This document shows, in pieces, positions 51,281 to 59,564 of a stretch of DNA of 64,000 nucleotides (positions are counted from its first letter, which is position 1; each line of letters begins with the position of its first letter). The notes beneath the pieces were generated by a model that saw only the letters and a program-made list of their open reading frames with translations, made no database searches and was not told the origin of the DNA. The stretch is from Peptoniphilus_A harei_B (GTDB lineage: Bacteria; Bacillota; Clostridia; Tissierellales; Peptoniphilaceae), in contig JAWGHR010000004.1 of the NCBI GenBank assembly GCA_032560695.1, positions 1 through 64,000 on the forward strand, in the 5' to 3' direction. Position numbers and translations under genes: made by a program.

Positions 51281-52135
51281 TTATTCACCTAGTGGTTGGT
51301 TAACAACAGCTTCTTCCATTATGCTTTGTCTTTCATCTTCAGAAATTTTTGAAAGAGCTTCGTTTACTTGGTCAAGAAGTTCTGTGTTACCTTTTTTTAC
51401 TCCTACTGCAATTGATGTGTCTTCAACAGAAGTTTGGAATCCATTAGCTTCATCAAATTCAACAAAAGTTAAGTCGTCATTCGCTGCTACTGCAGATAGG
51501 GCTCCTGGTCTTTCAGAAACATATCCATCAATCTTTCCACTTCTAAGAGCAACGATCATTGCTGGGAAAGTTTCAAGAGCAGTTGATTTATTTACGCCTT
51601 CCATTTGATCGATGACATCGTAGTGGAAAGTGTTAAGTTGACCAGTGATATTTGCTCCCTTAAAATCATTTATGCTTTTTGCATTAACATAAGGAGAATC
51701 CTTTTTAACAACAATTACAAGGTCTGATGTGTAGTAAGTGTCAGAGAAGTCAAGAGTTTCCTTTCTCTCTTCAGTTGGACTCATACCTGCTATAATAAGG
51801 TCGATTTTTCCAGATGTAATAGCTGGAGTAAGACCATTCCATTCAGTCTTTACAATTTCTAGATTTTTGTCCATGGACTCAGCAATTTTCTTTGCTATCT
51901 CAACGTCATATCCACCAGCGTACCCACCTGCTGCAATTTTGTAGCCATGTTCTTCACCAGTTTGCGTCCAGTTAAATGGAGCGTAGTCACATTCCATACC
52001 AACTCTTAATGTATCTGAGTCGGCTGGTGCAGCAGCTCCTCCCCCATCACCCTTTGGGTTACAAGCTGTTAAAAGCATTGTACCTGCTATAGCTCCAACT
52101 AGTAGTAATCTTCTTGCGTTTCTTCTTAAATTCAT
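51281..52135 (-). CDS. Amino acid-binding lipoprotein (lysine)
   Basis: A 284-residue family 3 solute-binding lipoprotein. The signal ends at LLTACNPKG (lipobox LTAC, Cys25). The ligand core starts DTLRVGMECDYAPFNWTQ, followed by GGYDVEIAKKIAE, the typical amino-acid-binding start. It is the first gene of the operon and follows the lysine riboswitch terminator. Lysine specificity is inferred from that leader, not from the pocket. Confidence 0.92.
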   Translation of the reverse strand: MNLRRNARRLLLVGAIAGTMLLTACNPKGDGGGAAAPADSDTLRVGMECDYAPFNWTQTGEEHGYKIAAGGYAGGYDVEIAKKIAESMDKNLEIVKTEWNGLTPAITSGKIDLIIAGMSPTEERKETLDFSDTYYTSDLVIVVKKDSPYVNAKSINDFKGANITGQLNTFHYDVIDQMEGVNKSTALETFPAMIVALRSGKIDGYVSERPGALSAVAANDDLTFVEFDEANGFQTSVEDTSIAVGVKKGNTELLDQVNEALSKISEDERQSIMEEAVVNQPLGE

Positions 52136-52178
52136 GATATACCTCCGTAAAAATCTTCGGTAACTATCAAAAAGTAAT

Positions 52179-52208
52179 AAAAAAACAGTTTGGGAAAACC
52201 AAACTGTT
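52179..52208 (-). terminator. Expression-platform terminator of the lysine riboswitch
   Basis: On the minus strand, AACAGTTTGG / CCAAACTGTT with a short loop, followed by T7. It sits between the aptamer and the binding protein gene. Confidence 0.9.
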
Positions 52209-52245
52209 AAAATGTCTAAATATGTAAAGACAAAGTATTTAACCT

Positions 52246-52408
52246 TAGATAGCTCCCCACTAAATCGTGACAGTCATGCAAATATTGTTTGCATGCCCAG
52301 CATATTATCTGTTACCAATAATATACTTCGGCGAAATTTCCTTTCATCTCCCTTCATCGCATGGTCTTGCTCTGAAAGATTACTGATAAATCCCGCGCCT
52401 CTATCGTA
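52246..52408 (-). promoter_or_regulatory. Lysine riboswitch (L-box) aptamer
   Basis: On the minus strand the leader shows the L-box pieces in order. They are GATAGAGGCGCGG, TCAGTA, GCCGAAGTATAT, GCTGGGCATGC, GACTGTCA and GTGGGGAGCTATC. The ends GATAG/CTATC close P1. Together with the downstream terminator this is a lysine OFF switch in front of an amino-acid importer. Confidence 0.95.
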
Positions 52409-52441
52409 TTTTTCAATACAATTTATTTAATTGTTTCATCA

Positions 52442-52470
52442 ATTATATAGGGGAGATTTTTAAAAGTCAA
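52442..52470 (-). promoter_or_regulatory. Promoter of the lysine ABC operon
   Basis: TTGACT (52465-52470) and perfect TATAAT (52442-52447) are 17 bp apart on the minus strand, directly before the aptamer. Confidence 0.85.
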
Positions 52471-52610
52471 GGACAATTTTCATTTTTTCTAAAGATTATT
52501 ATAAATATTTATCTCTTTTGTGTTTTTAAAAAGTCCCTTGTCCCCATCAAGTACGAGCTTAGGATGCTTGAGATTTTTAAAATATTTTTGTAAAATTTTT
52601 AAATTTTTTT

Positions 52611-52790
52611 CTAAGTCCATACAATTTTACAAAGTCATAGACTTTTAGGACTTAATAATTTCTAAAAAAGTCAGCAAGTCTTATGAGTTAATAATTTCTT
52701 ATAAAGTCAGCAAGTCTTATGAGTTCATAATTTTTTATAGAGTCATTAAGTCTTATAAGTTTACAAACTTTCATAAACTAAAAAATAATA
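52611..52790. repeat. 18-bp degenerate tandem repeat array C
   Basis: Ten 18-base units fit without gaps from 52611 to 52790. Units alternate in places as a 36-bp pair: ATAAAGTCAGCAAGTCTT followed by ATGAGTTAATAATTTCTT occurs almost twice. It lies between the lysine operon promoter and the SLH gene terminator, outside predicted transcripts. Confidence 0.85.
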
Positions 52791-52810
52791 TCCAGGCAAT
52801 AAATTTTCAC

Positions 52811-52838
52811 AAAAAAAGACTCCCCTCAGGGAGCCCTT
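52811..52838 (-). terminator. Terminator of the second SLH gene
   Basis: On the minus strand, GGCTCCC / GGGAGTC with a TGAG loop, then T7. Confidence 0.85.
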
Positions 52839-52848
52839 AAAATTCTAT

Positions 52849-54546
52849 TTATTTCCACATGTCAACTTCAGAAGTTGAGTTTAGTCTTTCTCTATCGTGA
52901 GTGTTTGCTGCGTCAAGAATGTTGTAGTAAGCCCAGAAGCCTTCACTAACGTCAGAGAACTTGTTAAGTGATGAAGTGTTCACATTGTTAAGTGAGTTCT
53001 TGTTTGTGTTTCTGTTAAATACAGAGTTTAGGATTGTAACAGCTTCTGCTCTTGTGATCTTAGCGTTTGGTTTGAAGCTTCCATCTGGGTAACCTGTTAC
53101 ATTTTTGTTGCCATAAAGTTTGTCAATTGCATCCTTTGCCCAGTGATCTTTAACATCTTGGAAGTCTGATGATCCGGCTTTTTCATTTTTGATATAGCCA
53201 GAGATCATTTGTGCAAATTCTGCTCTTGTGATGCTTTCATTTGGTTTAAATGTTCCATTAGGGTAACCAGAGATTAGTCCCTTGCCAACAACGTAGTTAA
53301 TTGCCTTTGAGTACCAGTCATCACTTGCATCAGAGAATTTTGTAGCTTGAGATGTTCCAAAGTTTGTTCCACCATTTAGAAGTGTAGCAAACATTTGAGC
53401 TGCTTCTGCTCTTGTTACATTTGCTTGTGGCTTAAATGTTCCATCTGGATATCCCTTGATGTAAGCAATTGCCTTAACTTCTTCTACTGCATTCTTTGTT
53501 ACCTTGTATTCAATCTTAGTGATGTTTTTGTCCTTATCTCTTGCTTCGATTTTAATTGTTTCGCCAGCGATTAGGGCCCTATTTAAATATGCTGTGAATA
53601 CTCCAGCGCTGTTTACATAAGTTGTTGATATTTTTTTGCCATTTGCATCGTAAACTGTGATTTCATCGTCAGTGTTTGCAGTTCCCTTTACAAGTTTTTG
53701 TCCTTCAAGAGCTTCAGTAACCTTGAATTTTTTGTTTTCAACAGTTTTTGCATCTGTGTAGAATTTTAAATTGTCAAGATCTCTTGTTTCAATGCTCTTA
53801 TCTAGAGTAAGTGTGAATTTTCCATCCTTGTCAGCTCTAACTGTTCCAAGTTTTTCTCCATCAAGGTAAACTGTGATGAAGTCAAAAGCATGTCCCTTAA
53901 CTTTTCCTGTTAGGACTCTTCCAAGAAGACCCAAATCACTAGCGTCAATTCTTGTTCCCTTGATGTCTTTGTAGTTGTCGTTTTTAACTTCAACACTTCT
54001 TGAAGAGTAGTCTTTGTTTTCTGCGTAGATAGTTACACTCTTACCTTCTTTGATATCATATTTTATTGAGAAGTCTCCATTCCTGTCAGCTTCTCCAATA
54101 TATTTTCTATTTCTAAATTCATTGTAGTAGTTATCTTGAACGTAAATCTTAGCGTAAGCTGATGTTTCACCCTTGATATATTTTCCATCGTATCTTACAT
54201 TTCTAAGAGTGATGTTGCCATATTTTCTTCTATTTTCTTCTTTTTCTTTCTTTAATTTTTCTAATTCCTTTTCAGCTTTTTCTCTAGCTTCCTTTTCTTC
54301 CTTTGCTTTCTTTTCCGCAGCTTCTTTTTCTTCTCTTATTTTCTTTTCTTCAGGTGTTTCTTTCTTTTCTGATCCTTCAGTTGAATCTCCATTTTCTTTA
54401 TTATTTCCTGGGTTTTTATCCGTTACTTTTGTTTTGTTTTCTACATCATTAGCTGCACCTTCATTTGCGAAAGCAGATACTGGGATTGATGCTGCTAGGA
54501 CTCCTGCTAGAGCAAGTGTTAAATATTTTTTGCTATATGGTTTCAT
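52849..54546 (-). CDS. S-layer homology domain surface protein with coiled coil and Ig-like repeats
   Basis: A 565-residue exported wall protein. The signal peptide is about 1-27 (LTLALAGVLAASIPVSAFAN). A Lys/Glu-rich coiled coil (about 50-108) is followed by three beta-sandwich repeats (about 115-350). These have Ig-like traits, such as YIKGETSAYAKIYVQDNY and LTGKVKGHAFDFITVYLDGE. Three SLH domains (about 358-540) have the cores GYPDGTFKPQANVTRAE, GYPNGTFKPNESITRAE and GYPDGSFKPNAKITRAE. It ends NSTSEVDMWK, like the SLH protein at 12 kb. It is transcribed alone behind AGGAGGAAATT and could be a major S-layer-associated protein. Confidence 0.92.
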   Translation of the reverse strand: MKPYSKKYLTLALAGVLAASIPVSAFANEGAANDVENKTKVTDKNPGNNKENGDSTEGSEKKETPEEKKIREEKEAAEKKAKEEKEAREKAEKELEKLKKEKEENRRKYGNITLRNVRYDGKYIKGETSAYAKIYVQDNYYNEFRNRKYIGEADRNGDFSIKYDIKEGKSVTIYAENKDYSSRSVEVKNDNYKDIKGTRIDASDLGLLGRVLTGKVKGHAFDFITVYLDGEKLGTVRADKDGKFTLTLDKSIETRDLDNLKFYTDAKTVENKKFKVTEALEGQKLVKGTANTDDEITVYDANGKKISTTYVNSAGVFTAYLNRALIAGETIKIEARDKDKNITKIEYKVTKNAVEEVKAIAYIKGYPDGTFKPQANVTRAEAAQMFATLLNGGTNFGTSQATKFSDASDDWYSKAINYVVGKGLISGYPNGTFKPNESITRAEFAQMISGYIKNEKAGSSDFQDVKDHWAKDAIDKLYGNKNVTGYPDGSFKPNAKITRAEAVTILNSVFNRNTNKNSLNNVNTSSLNKFSDVSEGFWAYYNILDAANTHDRERLNSTSEVDMWK

Positions 54547-54848
54547 AAAAAATTTCCTCCTAAATCAAAATATAAAATATTTTTATACTAACTATTTCAT
54601 ACTATGTCACTGAGTTTAAATCTTTTTTGTGATAGAAAAGTGATAATTTAGAGCTTTTTCTTAGATTTAATATTTTCTTAACAATTTGTAATTTTACAGA
54701 AATAAATTTTTCCATCAATAAAACTAATACAAGAGAACTTTTTATATGAAAAATTTTATCTTATTTATAAATAAAATCTAAGAAAATCACAAAATTTTTA
54801 TCACAATTTTTTCAGAATAAAAGGACCTGCCTAAGCAAGTCCTTAATT
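54547..54848. other. Intergenic region between the SLH gene and clpB
   Basis: About 300 bp, very AT-rich. It contains the clpB terminator (54816-54844). A promoter for the SLH gene must lie here, but no clear pair of boxes was chosen. Confidence 0.5.
54816..54844 (-). terminator. Terminator of dnaJ-clpB
   Basis: On the minus strand, AAGGACTTGC / GCAGGTCCTT with a TTAG loop, then a T-rich exit. Confidence 0.85.
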
Positions 54849-57431
54849 TTATTTTACTTTGACAGACAAGTCGTCTGCTTCTACTTCAACTACAATTGTG
54901 TCGCCGTCCATGACGTCGCCCCTAATTATCATCTTTGAAATAATAGTTTCAAGCTTGTGAGAGATATATCTCTTAACAGGTCTTGCGCCATATTGTGGGC
55001 TAAAGGATGCGTTCAAGATAAAGTCCAAAGCTCCATCTGTGACTTCAATGTGGATGTCTCTATCTGCAAGTTTCTTTTCAACTTCGGCAATACTTTGTTT
55101 GATGATGCCATAAATTTCACTCTTTTGAAGTGGTTTGAATAGGACAATTTCGTCAACCCTATTTAAGAACTCAGGCCTAAAGGACGCTCTCAAGTCAGCC
55201 ATAACATTTTCTCTCGCATCTTCTTTAATCTTGCCATCTTCATCAATGCCGTCAATTAAGAAGTGTGATCCAATGTTTGATGTCATTATGATTACTGTGT
55301 TTTTAAAGTCCACAGTCCTTCCTTGGTTGTCAGTAAGTCTACCATCATCAAGAACTTGTAACAAGATGTTAAATACATCTGGGTGGGCCTTTTCTATTTC
55401 ATCAAAGAGGATTACTGAATATGGTTTTCTCCTTACTGCTTCAGTAAGTTGGCCGCCTTCATCATAACCTACATATCCTGGAGGGGATCCTACAAGTCTT
55501 GACACAGAATGCTTTTCCATGTACTCGGACATGTCAATCCTAATTAGGTTTCTCTCGTCATCAAAGAGTGTTTCAGTAAGTGCCTTAGCTGTTTCAGTTT
55601 TACCAACTCCAGTTGGTCCCAAGAAAATAAAGGAACCTATTGGTTTGTTTTGATCCTTAAGCCCAGCTCTTGCTCTTAAAACTGCATCTGACACAAGTTC
55701 AATTGCCTTGTCTTGACCAATGACCCTCTTGTGGAGAATGTCTTCAAGACCGAGCAACTTATCTCTTTCAGTCTTATTTAATTTTTCAACAGGAATTCCT
55801 GTCCACCTGCTAACTACATAGGCGATTTCATCTTCTGTGACTTCTTCCTTCACCATAGATGACTCGTCCTTTGTAGATGTCTTTTCTTTTTCTGCAAGTT
55901 CTTCCTTTAACTTTGGAAGAGTGCCGTATTTTAATTCAGAAAGTCTTTCTAAGTCGTAATTTCTTTCAGCTTCTTCTATGGCGTGGTTGGTTTCTTCGAT
56001 TTTCTTCTTGATGTCCTTTGTGGAATCAAGTTCCTTCTTTTCTGCCTCCCACTTTGATTTCAACCTGTCAAACTCTGCCTTTTCTTCAGAAAGTTCTTCT
56101 TGAAGTTTTTTAAGTCTTTCAGCACTTGCTTCATCAGTTTCCTTTTTAAGGGCTTGATTTTCTATTTCAAGTTGCAAAATTCTTCTTCTAACTTCATCAA
56201 TTTCTGTTGGCATGGAGTCGATTTCTGTCCTAAGCATTGCACAGGCTTCATCCATTAGGTCTATGGCCTTATCTGGCAAGAACCTGTCGCTTATATATCT
56301 ATCGGACAAGGTTGCTGCAGCAATAACTGCTGGGTCAGAGATCCTAATTCCGTGGTAAATTTCATATTTATCTTTAAGACCACGAAGGATTGCAATAGTA
56401 TCCTCAACGCTTGGCTCATTTACCATAACCTTTTGGAATCTTCTTTCAAGGGCAGGGTCCTTCTCGATGTACTTTCTGTACTCGTCAAGAGTTGTTGCCC
56501 CTATAGCGTGAAGTTCTCCACGAGCAAGCATTGGCTTTAAAAGGTTAGATGCATCCATAGCACCATCAGTCTTGCCTGCACCCACAATGTTGTGGATTTC
56601 GTCGATAAATAAAATTATATCTCCATCAGCCTTTAGGACTTCATTTAAAACAGCCTTTAATCTCTCTTCAAATTCACCACGATATTTTGCACCAGCAATT
56701 AGGGCACCCATATCAAGTGAAAAAACAGTTTTATTTTTTAAACCTTCTGGCACGTCTTCAGAGACAATTCTTTGGGCAAGTCCACCAGCAATGGCAGTCT
56801 TACCAACTCCAGGAGGACCAATTAAAACTGGGTTGTTCTTAGTCCTACGAGAAAGAATCCTAATTACGTTACGAACTTCTTCGTCACGACCAATAACTGG
56901 GTCAAGCTTGCCATCACGAGCAAGTTCAGTTAAGTCTTGGCCGTACTTCTTTAGAGCATCGTAAGTTCCCTCTGGATTGTCAGTAGTTACGTGTTGGTTG
57001 CCCCTAATTTTTTTAAGGGCATTTAAAAATCCATCAGCATCGATCTTGTTCTTGTTAAAGACAGAAGAAGAATCAGTTCCCTTCATATTTAAAAGACCAA
57101 GGTATATGTGTTCAACAGAAAGGTAATCATCACCCATCTTCTTCATAAAGTCCTCTGCCTTTTGGAAGAGTTCCCTATAAGAAGAGTCGGCATAAACTTC
57201 TGCACCTGATTGTTTTGGAAGTCTTTCAATAACCTTTAAGACGTCACTTTTTAACATGTCAGGGTTTTTCTCCATATATGTCAAGACCCTAGGAATAAGG
57301 CCTTCCTTATCATTTAAGAGGGCGTAGTTGATGTGAATTTCTTTTACCTCTGGATTGCCGTATTCCTTAGCAATATTATATGCACCTTGAACGGCTTCAA
57401 GGGATTTTTGAGTAAATTTGTCAAAATTCAT
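54849..57431 (-). CDS. clpB: ATP-dependent disaggregase ClpB
   Basis: A hexameric AAA+ chaperone that frees proteins from aggregates together with DnaK/DnaJ. It has 860 residues. The N domain is about 1-145. AAA1 has Walker A GPPGVGKTAIAG (about residue 200) and Walker B ILFIDEIHN. The M-domain coiled coil (about 405-525) is what separates ClpB from ClpA/C. AAA2 has GPTGVGKTETAKAL (about 600) and ILFDEIEKAHPDVFN. It follows a DnaJ-type gene by 43 bp and shares its CIRCE-bearing promoter. Confidence 0.97.
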   Translation of the reverse strand: MNFDKFTQKSLEAVQGAYNIAKEYGNPEVKEIHINYALLNDKEGLIPRVLTYMEKNPDMLKSDVLKVIERLPKQSGAEVYADSSYRELFQKAEDFMKKMGDDYLSVEHIYLGLLNMKGTDSSSVFNKNKIDADGFLNALKKIRGNQHVTTDNPEGTYDALKKYGQDLTELARDGKLDPVIGRDEEVRNVIRILSRRTKNNPVLIGPPGVGKTAIAGGLAQRIVSEDVPEGLKNKTVFSLDMGALIAGAKYRGEFEERLKAVLNEVLKADGDIILFIDEIHNIVGAGKTDGAMDASNLLKPMLARGELHAIGATTLDEYRKYIEKDPALERRFQKVMVNEPSVEDTIAILRGLKDKYEIYHGIRISDPAVIAAATLSDRYISDRFLPDKAIDLMDEACAMLRTEIDSMPTEIDEVRRRILQLEIENQALKKETDEASAERLKKLQEELSEEKAEFDRLKSKWEAEKKELDSTKDIKKKIEETNHAIEEAERNYDLERLSELKYGTLPKLKEELAEKEKTSTKDESSMVKEEVTEDEIAYVVSRWTGIPVEKLNKTERDKLLGLEDILHKRVIGQDKAIELVSDAVLRARAGLKDQNKPIGSFIFLGPTGVGKTETAKALTETLFDDERNLIRIDMSEYMEKHSVSRLVGSPPGYVGYDEGGQLTEAVRRKPYSVILFDEIEKAHPDVFNILLQVLDDGRLTDNQGRTVDFKNTVIIMTSNIGSHFLIDGIDEDGKIKEDARENVMADLRASFRPEFLNRVDEIVLFKPLQKSEIYGIIKQSIAEVEKKLADRDIHIEVTDGALDFILNASFSPQYGARPVKRYISHKLETIISKMIIRGDVMDGDTIVVEVEADDLSVKVK

Positions 57432-57474
57432 ATAAACACCTCATTTGTTCAATATATTTAATCAATAAAAATTG

Positions 57475-58395
57475 TTATTTACTTATTTTTTCTAATTCCT
57501 TATATAATTTTTCTTGTTCTTCAGTTAAGTCTTTAGGATTTACAATGTTAAAGGCCACGTAAAGGTCTCCCACATTTCCCTTAAGATCCTTAAAGCCCTT
57601 AGAAGAAATCCTCATCTTGTTGCCACCAACAAAACCTTGAGGAATCTTTAACTTCAACTTGCCACTAAGAGTTTCAACAGTCTTAGAAGATCCAAGAGCA
57701 GCTTCCCATGGATAGATATCCACAGTCCTTGTCACATCAAGCCCATCGAGGACAAGATTTTTTTCGTCCTTGATGTTGATCTTGAACAAGATATCGCCAG
57801 GAAGACCAAACTTTTCTCCCCTTACCTTAACCTTCTTGCCCCTAGTGATGCCAGCAGGAACCTTGACAGAAATTTCGTATTCCTTCTGCTTGTAAGTTAG
57901 AGAAACACCTTTAGTAACTCCTTCAAAGGCCTCTTTGATAGAAATAGAAATCTCAGATTCAAATTTGTTTCTAGCCTTTTTTTGGGACCTTCCCCTTCCC
58001 TTAGAAGAGAAATCTCCGAAGATGTCATTTATATTAAAGCCACCTGAGAAGTTGCCGCCAGACTTAGATGAACCAAAAATCGTTTCAAAGAAGTCTGAGA
58101 AATCTGCACCGCTTCCTCCTGTGGTATAAGTGTAACCATATTGAGAAGGGTCGAAATCATAGCCAGATGAAAAATCATAATTAGAACCAAAAGTATCATA
58201 TTTCTTTCTCTTGTCGGAGTCTGACAAGACCTCGTAGGCCTCAGAGACTTCTTTAAACTTTTCTGCAGCTACCTCGTCACCTTGATTGACGTCGGGATGA
58301 TATTTCTTCGCAAGCTTCCTATAAGCCTTCTTTATCTCCTTTTCATCTGCATCTTTAGAAACTCCAAGGATTTCATAATAATCTTTGTATTTCAA
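57475..58395 (-). CDS. DnaJ-type co-chaperone without zinc fingers (CbpA-like)
   Basis: A 306-residue J-domain protein that stimulates DnaK. The J domain (1-70) has the HPD triad at 33-35 in KKYHPDVNQGD. A Gly/Phe-rich part (about 75-130) includes SGGNFSGGFNINDIFGDFSS. The C-terminal substrate domains (140-300) contain VPAGITRGKKVKVRGEKFGL. The four CxxCxGxG zinc repeats are absent, so it is CbpA-type rather than a canonical DnaJ. It leads the dnaJ-clpB operon. The leader contains a terminator-like hairpin and an 8-copy hexamer repeat. Confidence 0.94.
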   Translation of the reverse strand: MKYKDYYEILGVSKDADEKEIKKAYRKLAKKYHPDVNQGDEVAAEKFKEVSEAYEVLSDSDKRKKYDTFGSNYDFSSGYDFDPSQYGYTYTTGGSGADFSDFFETIFGSSKSGGNFSGGFNINDIFGDFSSKGRGRSQKKARNKFESEISISIKEAFEGVTKGVSLTYKQKEYEISVKVPAGITRGKKVKVRGEKFGLPGDILFKINIKDEKNLVLDGLDVTRTVDIYPWEAALGSSKTVETLSGKLKLKIPQGFVGGNKMRISSKGFKDLKGNVGDLYVAFNIVNPKDLTEEQEKLYKELEKISK

Positions 58396-58512
58396 AATGT
58401 AACCTCCTCATATATAAACATTTAATCTATCTCTAATTATATCCCAATAAAAAATATTGCAACATAATATAGAAATAAATTAAATGGAAGTAAAATTAAG
58501 ACTTTTATTTAA

Positions 58513-58560
58513 TTTCCGTTTCCATTTCCATTTCCATTTCCATTTCCGTTTCCGTTTCCG
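58513..58560. repeat. Hexanucleotide tract (TTTCCR)8
   Basis: Eight uninterrupted units of TTTCC followed by G or A, 48 bp, in the order G A A A A G G G. It lies in the leader of dnaJ-clpB. On the transcript it reads repeats of GGAAAY, which look like weak ribosome sites. Confidence 0.95.
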
Positions 58561-58570
58561 TGAAATCAAA

Positions 58571-58600
58571 TAAAAAACACAGTCAAATTTAGTTTGACTA
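58571..58600 (-). terminator. Terminator-like hairpin near the dnaJ-clpB transcription start
   Basis: On the minus strand, AGTCAAA / TTTGACT with a CTAAA loop, followed by GTGTTTTTT. It begins within about ten bases of the expected transcription start, so it may act as a 5' stabilising hairpin or as an attenuator. Confidence 0.5.
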
Positions 58601-58615
58601 TCTTTGACTATCTAA

Positions 58616-58656
58616 ATTATACAACATCGTTAGCACTCTTGCAAGTAGTCTGCTAA
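58616..58656 (-). promoter_or_regulatory. dnaJ-clpB promoter overlapped by CIRCE
   Basis: TTGCAA (58639-58644) and perfect TATAAT (58616-58621) are 17 bp apart on the minus strand. A CIRCE element overlaps them: TTAGCACTC (58630-58638, perfect), 9-bp spacer, and GTCTGCTAA (58648-58656, 7 of 9). HrcA bound here would block the polymerase. Confidence 0.85.
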
Positions 58657-58682
58657 TTTATTTTAAAATTTTTTATATTTTT

Positions 58683-58988
58683 ATAAAGTTGTGAAAATCT
58701 ACGAAGTTATAGGCATTTACAAAGTCCTAAAAGCTTATGGATCCATAAAAAGCTACGAAGTCATTAGAAACTACAAAGCCAGGGATACCAAATAAGTTAT
58801 GACGAACTCTTAAGTCACGGAAATCTTTAAAATCGTTGAATCCTCTGAAGTCATAGAAGTTCATAAACTCATAAGAATCTGTGAAGTCATAGAAACTTGT
58901 GAAATCATAGAAATCCACTAAGCTATAAACTTCTAGCGAGTTATAAAAACTTATAAAGTCATAAAAATTCATTAAGTCGTGGATATCC
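58683..58988. repeat. 18-bp degenerate tandem repeat array D
   Basis: Seventeen 18-base units fit exactly, without any insertion or deletion (306 bp). The consensus is close to ATAAAGTCATAGAAACTT. Because 18 is six codons, the minus strand stays open for 87 codons and reads repeats of the type FYDFTS. There is no ribosome site. This is the longest and most regular of the five arrays. Confidence 0.9.
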
Positions 58989-59139
58989 ATTTAGGAAAGA
59001 AAAACTTAACAAGCCCATAAAATAAAATTTTTTAAAATTTATTAAATATTTTTAAAATTTTTATTGTCTTATTCATATTACTATGTTAAACTGGTAACAG
59101 ATTATTTAATACACTTTTTTAATTAAATTCCTTTTACTC

Positions 59140-59166
59140 GCCGAGATTGTCTCGGCAATTTTTTTT
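59140..59166 (+). terminator. Orphan intrinsic terminator
   Basis: GCCGAGA / TCTCGGC with a TTG loop, followed by AATTTTTTTT. No gene on the plus strand ends nearby, so it may close a small RNA. Confidence 0.75.
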
Positions 59167-59176
59167 GCCCTTTTTT

Positions 59177-59320
59177 ATAAGTCCCTAGCTTTCCACGACT
59201 TTACCTGTTTTTCTGAGTCTATCATTTCTTATGACTTTGTAACTTTCTATAGCTTTATAATTTTTTGCAAGTTCATAAATTTTTACAATTTTATAAATAA
59301 TTATGATGCCATAATTTCTT
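59177..59320. repeat. 18-bp degenerate tandem repeat array E
   Basis: Eight 18-base units fit without gaps, for example ATGACTTTGTAACTTTCT and ATAGCTTTATAATTTTTT. The ATGACTTT core is the reverse complement of the AAAGTCAT core of the other arrays, so this array is inverted relative to array D, 190 bp away. Confidence 0.65.
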
Positions 59321-59417
59321 ATATCTCTCCCAACTTTAACTGTGACATTTTTTTGAGTCATTATAAAAACAATTCCCTTTTACCCTTCTTTTCAAAAATG
59401 ATAAAATGAAATTACCA

Positions 59418-59536
59418 TAAAGAGAAGGCGAGAGACAAGCTCATCGACCCTTCAGCAACCTACCACGAGGCAAGGTGCTAATGCTTGAATGATGGATACA
59501 TATTAATCTTGCATCCATCTTTCGATGGGTGCTTTT
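59418..59536 (+). promoter_or_regulatory. SAM-I (S-box)-like riboswitch with terminator
   Basis: The leader reads AGAGAAGGCGAGAGAC, GCTCATCGACCCTTCAGCAACC and then AAGGTGCTAATGCTTGAA. The GCAACC...AAGGTGCTAA pair is the S-box core. The 5' half of helix P4, usually between GCTAA and TGCTTGAA, appears to be missing. Downstream, GCATCCATC / GATGGGTGC with T6 forms a terminator. An alternative pairing GATGGAT / ATCCATC could act as antiterminator. Confidence 0.75.
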
Positions 59537-59564
59537 TTCTTCTCTAATTTTAAGGAGGAGTTAT

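Larger units (their letters stand above)
58989..59400. other. Non-coding region between the heat-shock promoter and the SAM leader
   Basis: About 410 bp, no ORF. It contains a plus-strand terminator (59140-59166) with no obvious gene before it, and array E (59177-59320). A weak TTGTCT...TAAACT pair with 17-bp spacing near 59066-59093 could drive a short RNA of about 70 bases ending at that terminator. This is speculative. Confidence 0.4.

Noticed and set aside
52611..52790. CRISPR array
   Set aside because: Units are contiguous 18-mers without spacers, are diverged, and no cas gene is present. The same holds for the other four arrays.
58727..58990. 87-codon ORF on the minus strand as a gene
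   Set aside because: It is produced by the open frame of the 18-bp array, has no ribosome site, and its product is only degenerate hexapeptides. Kept as a finding, not as a gene.
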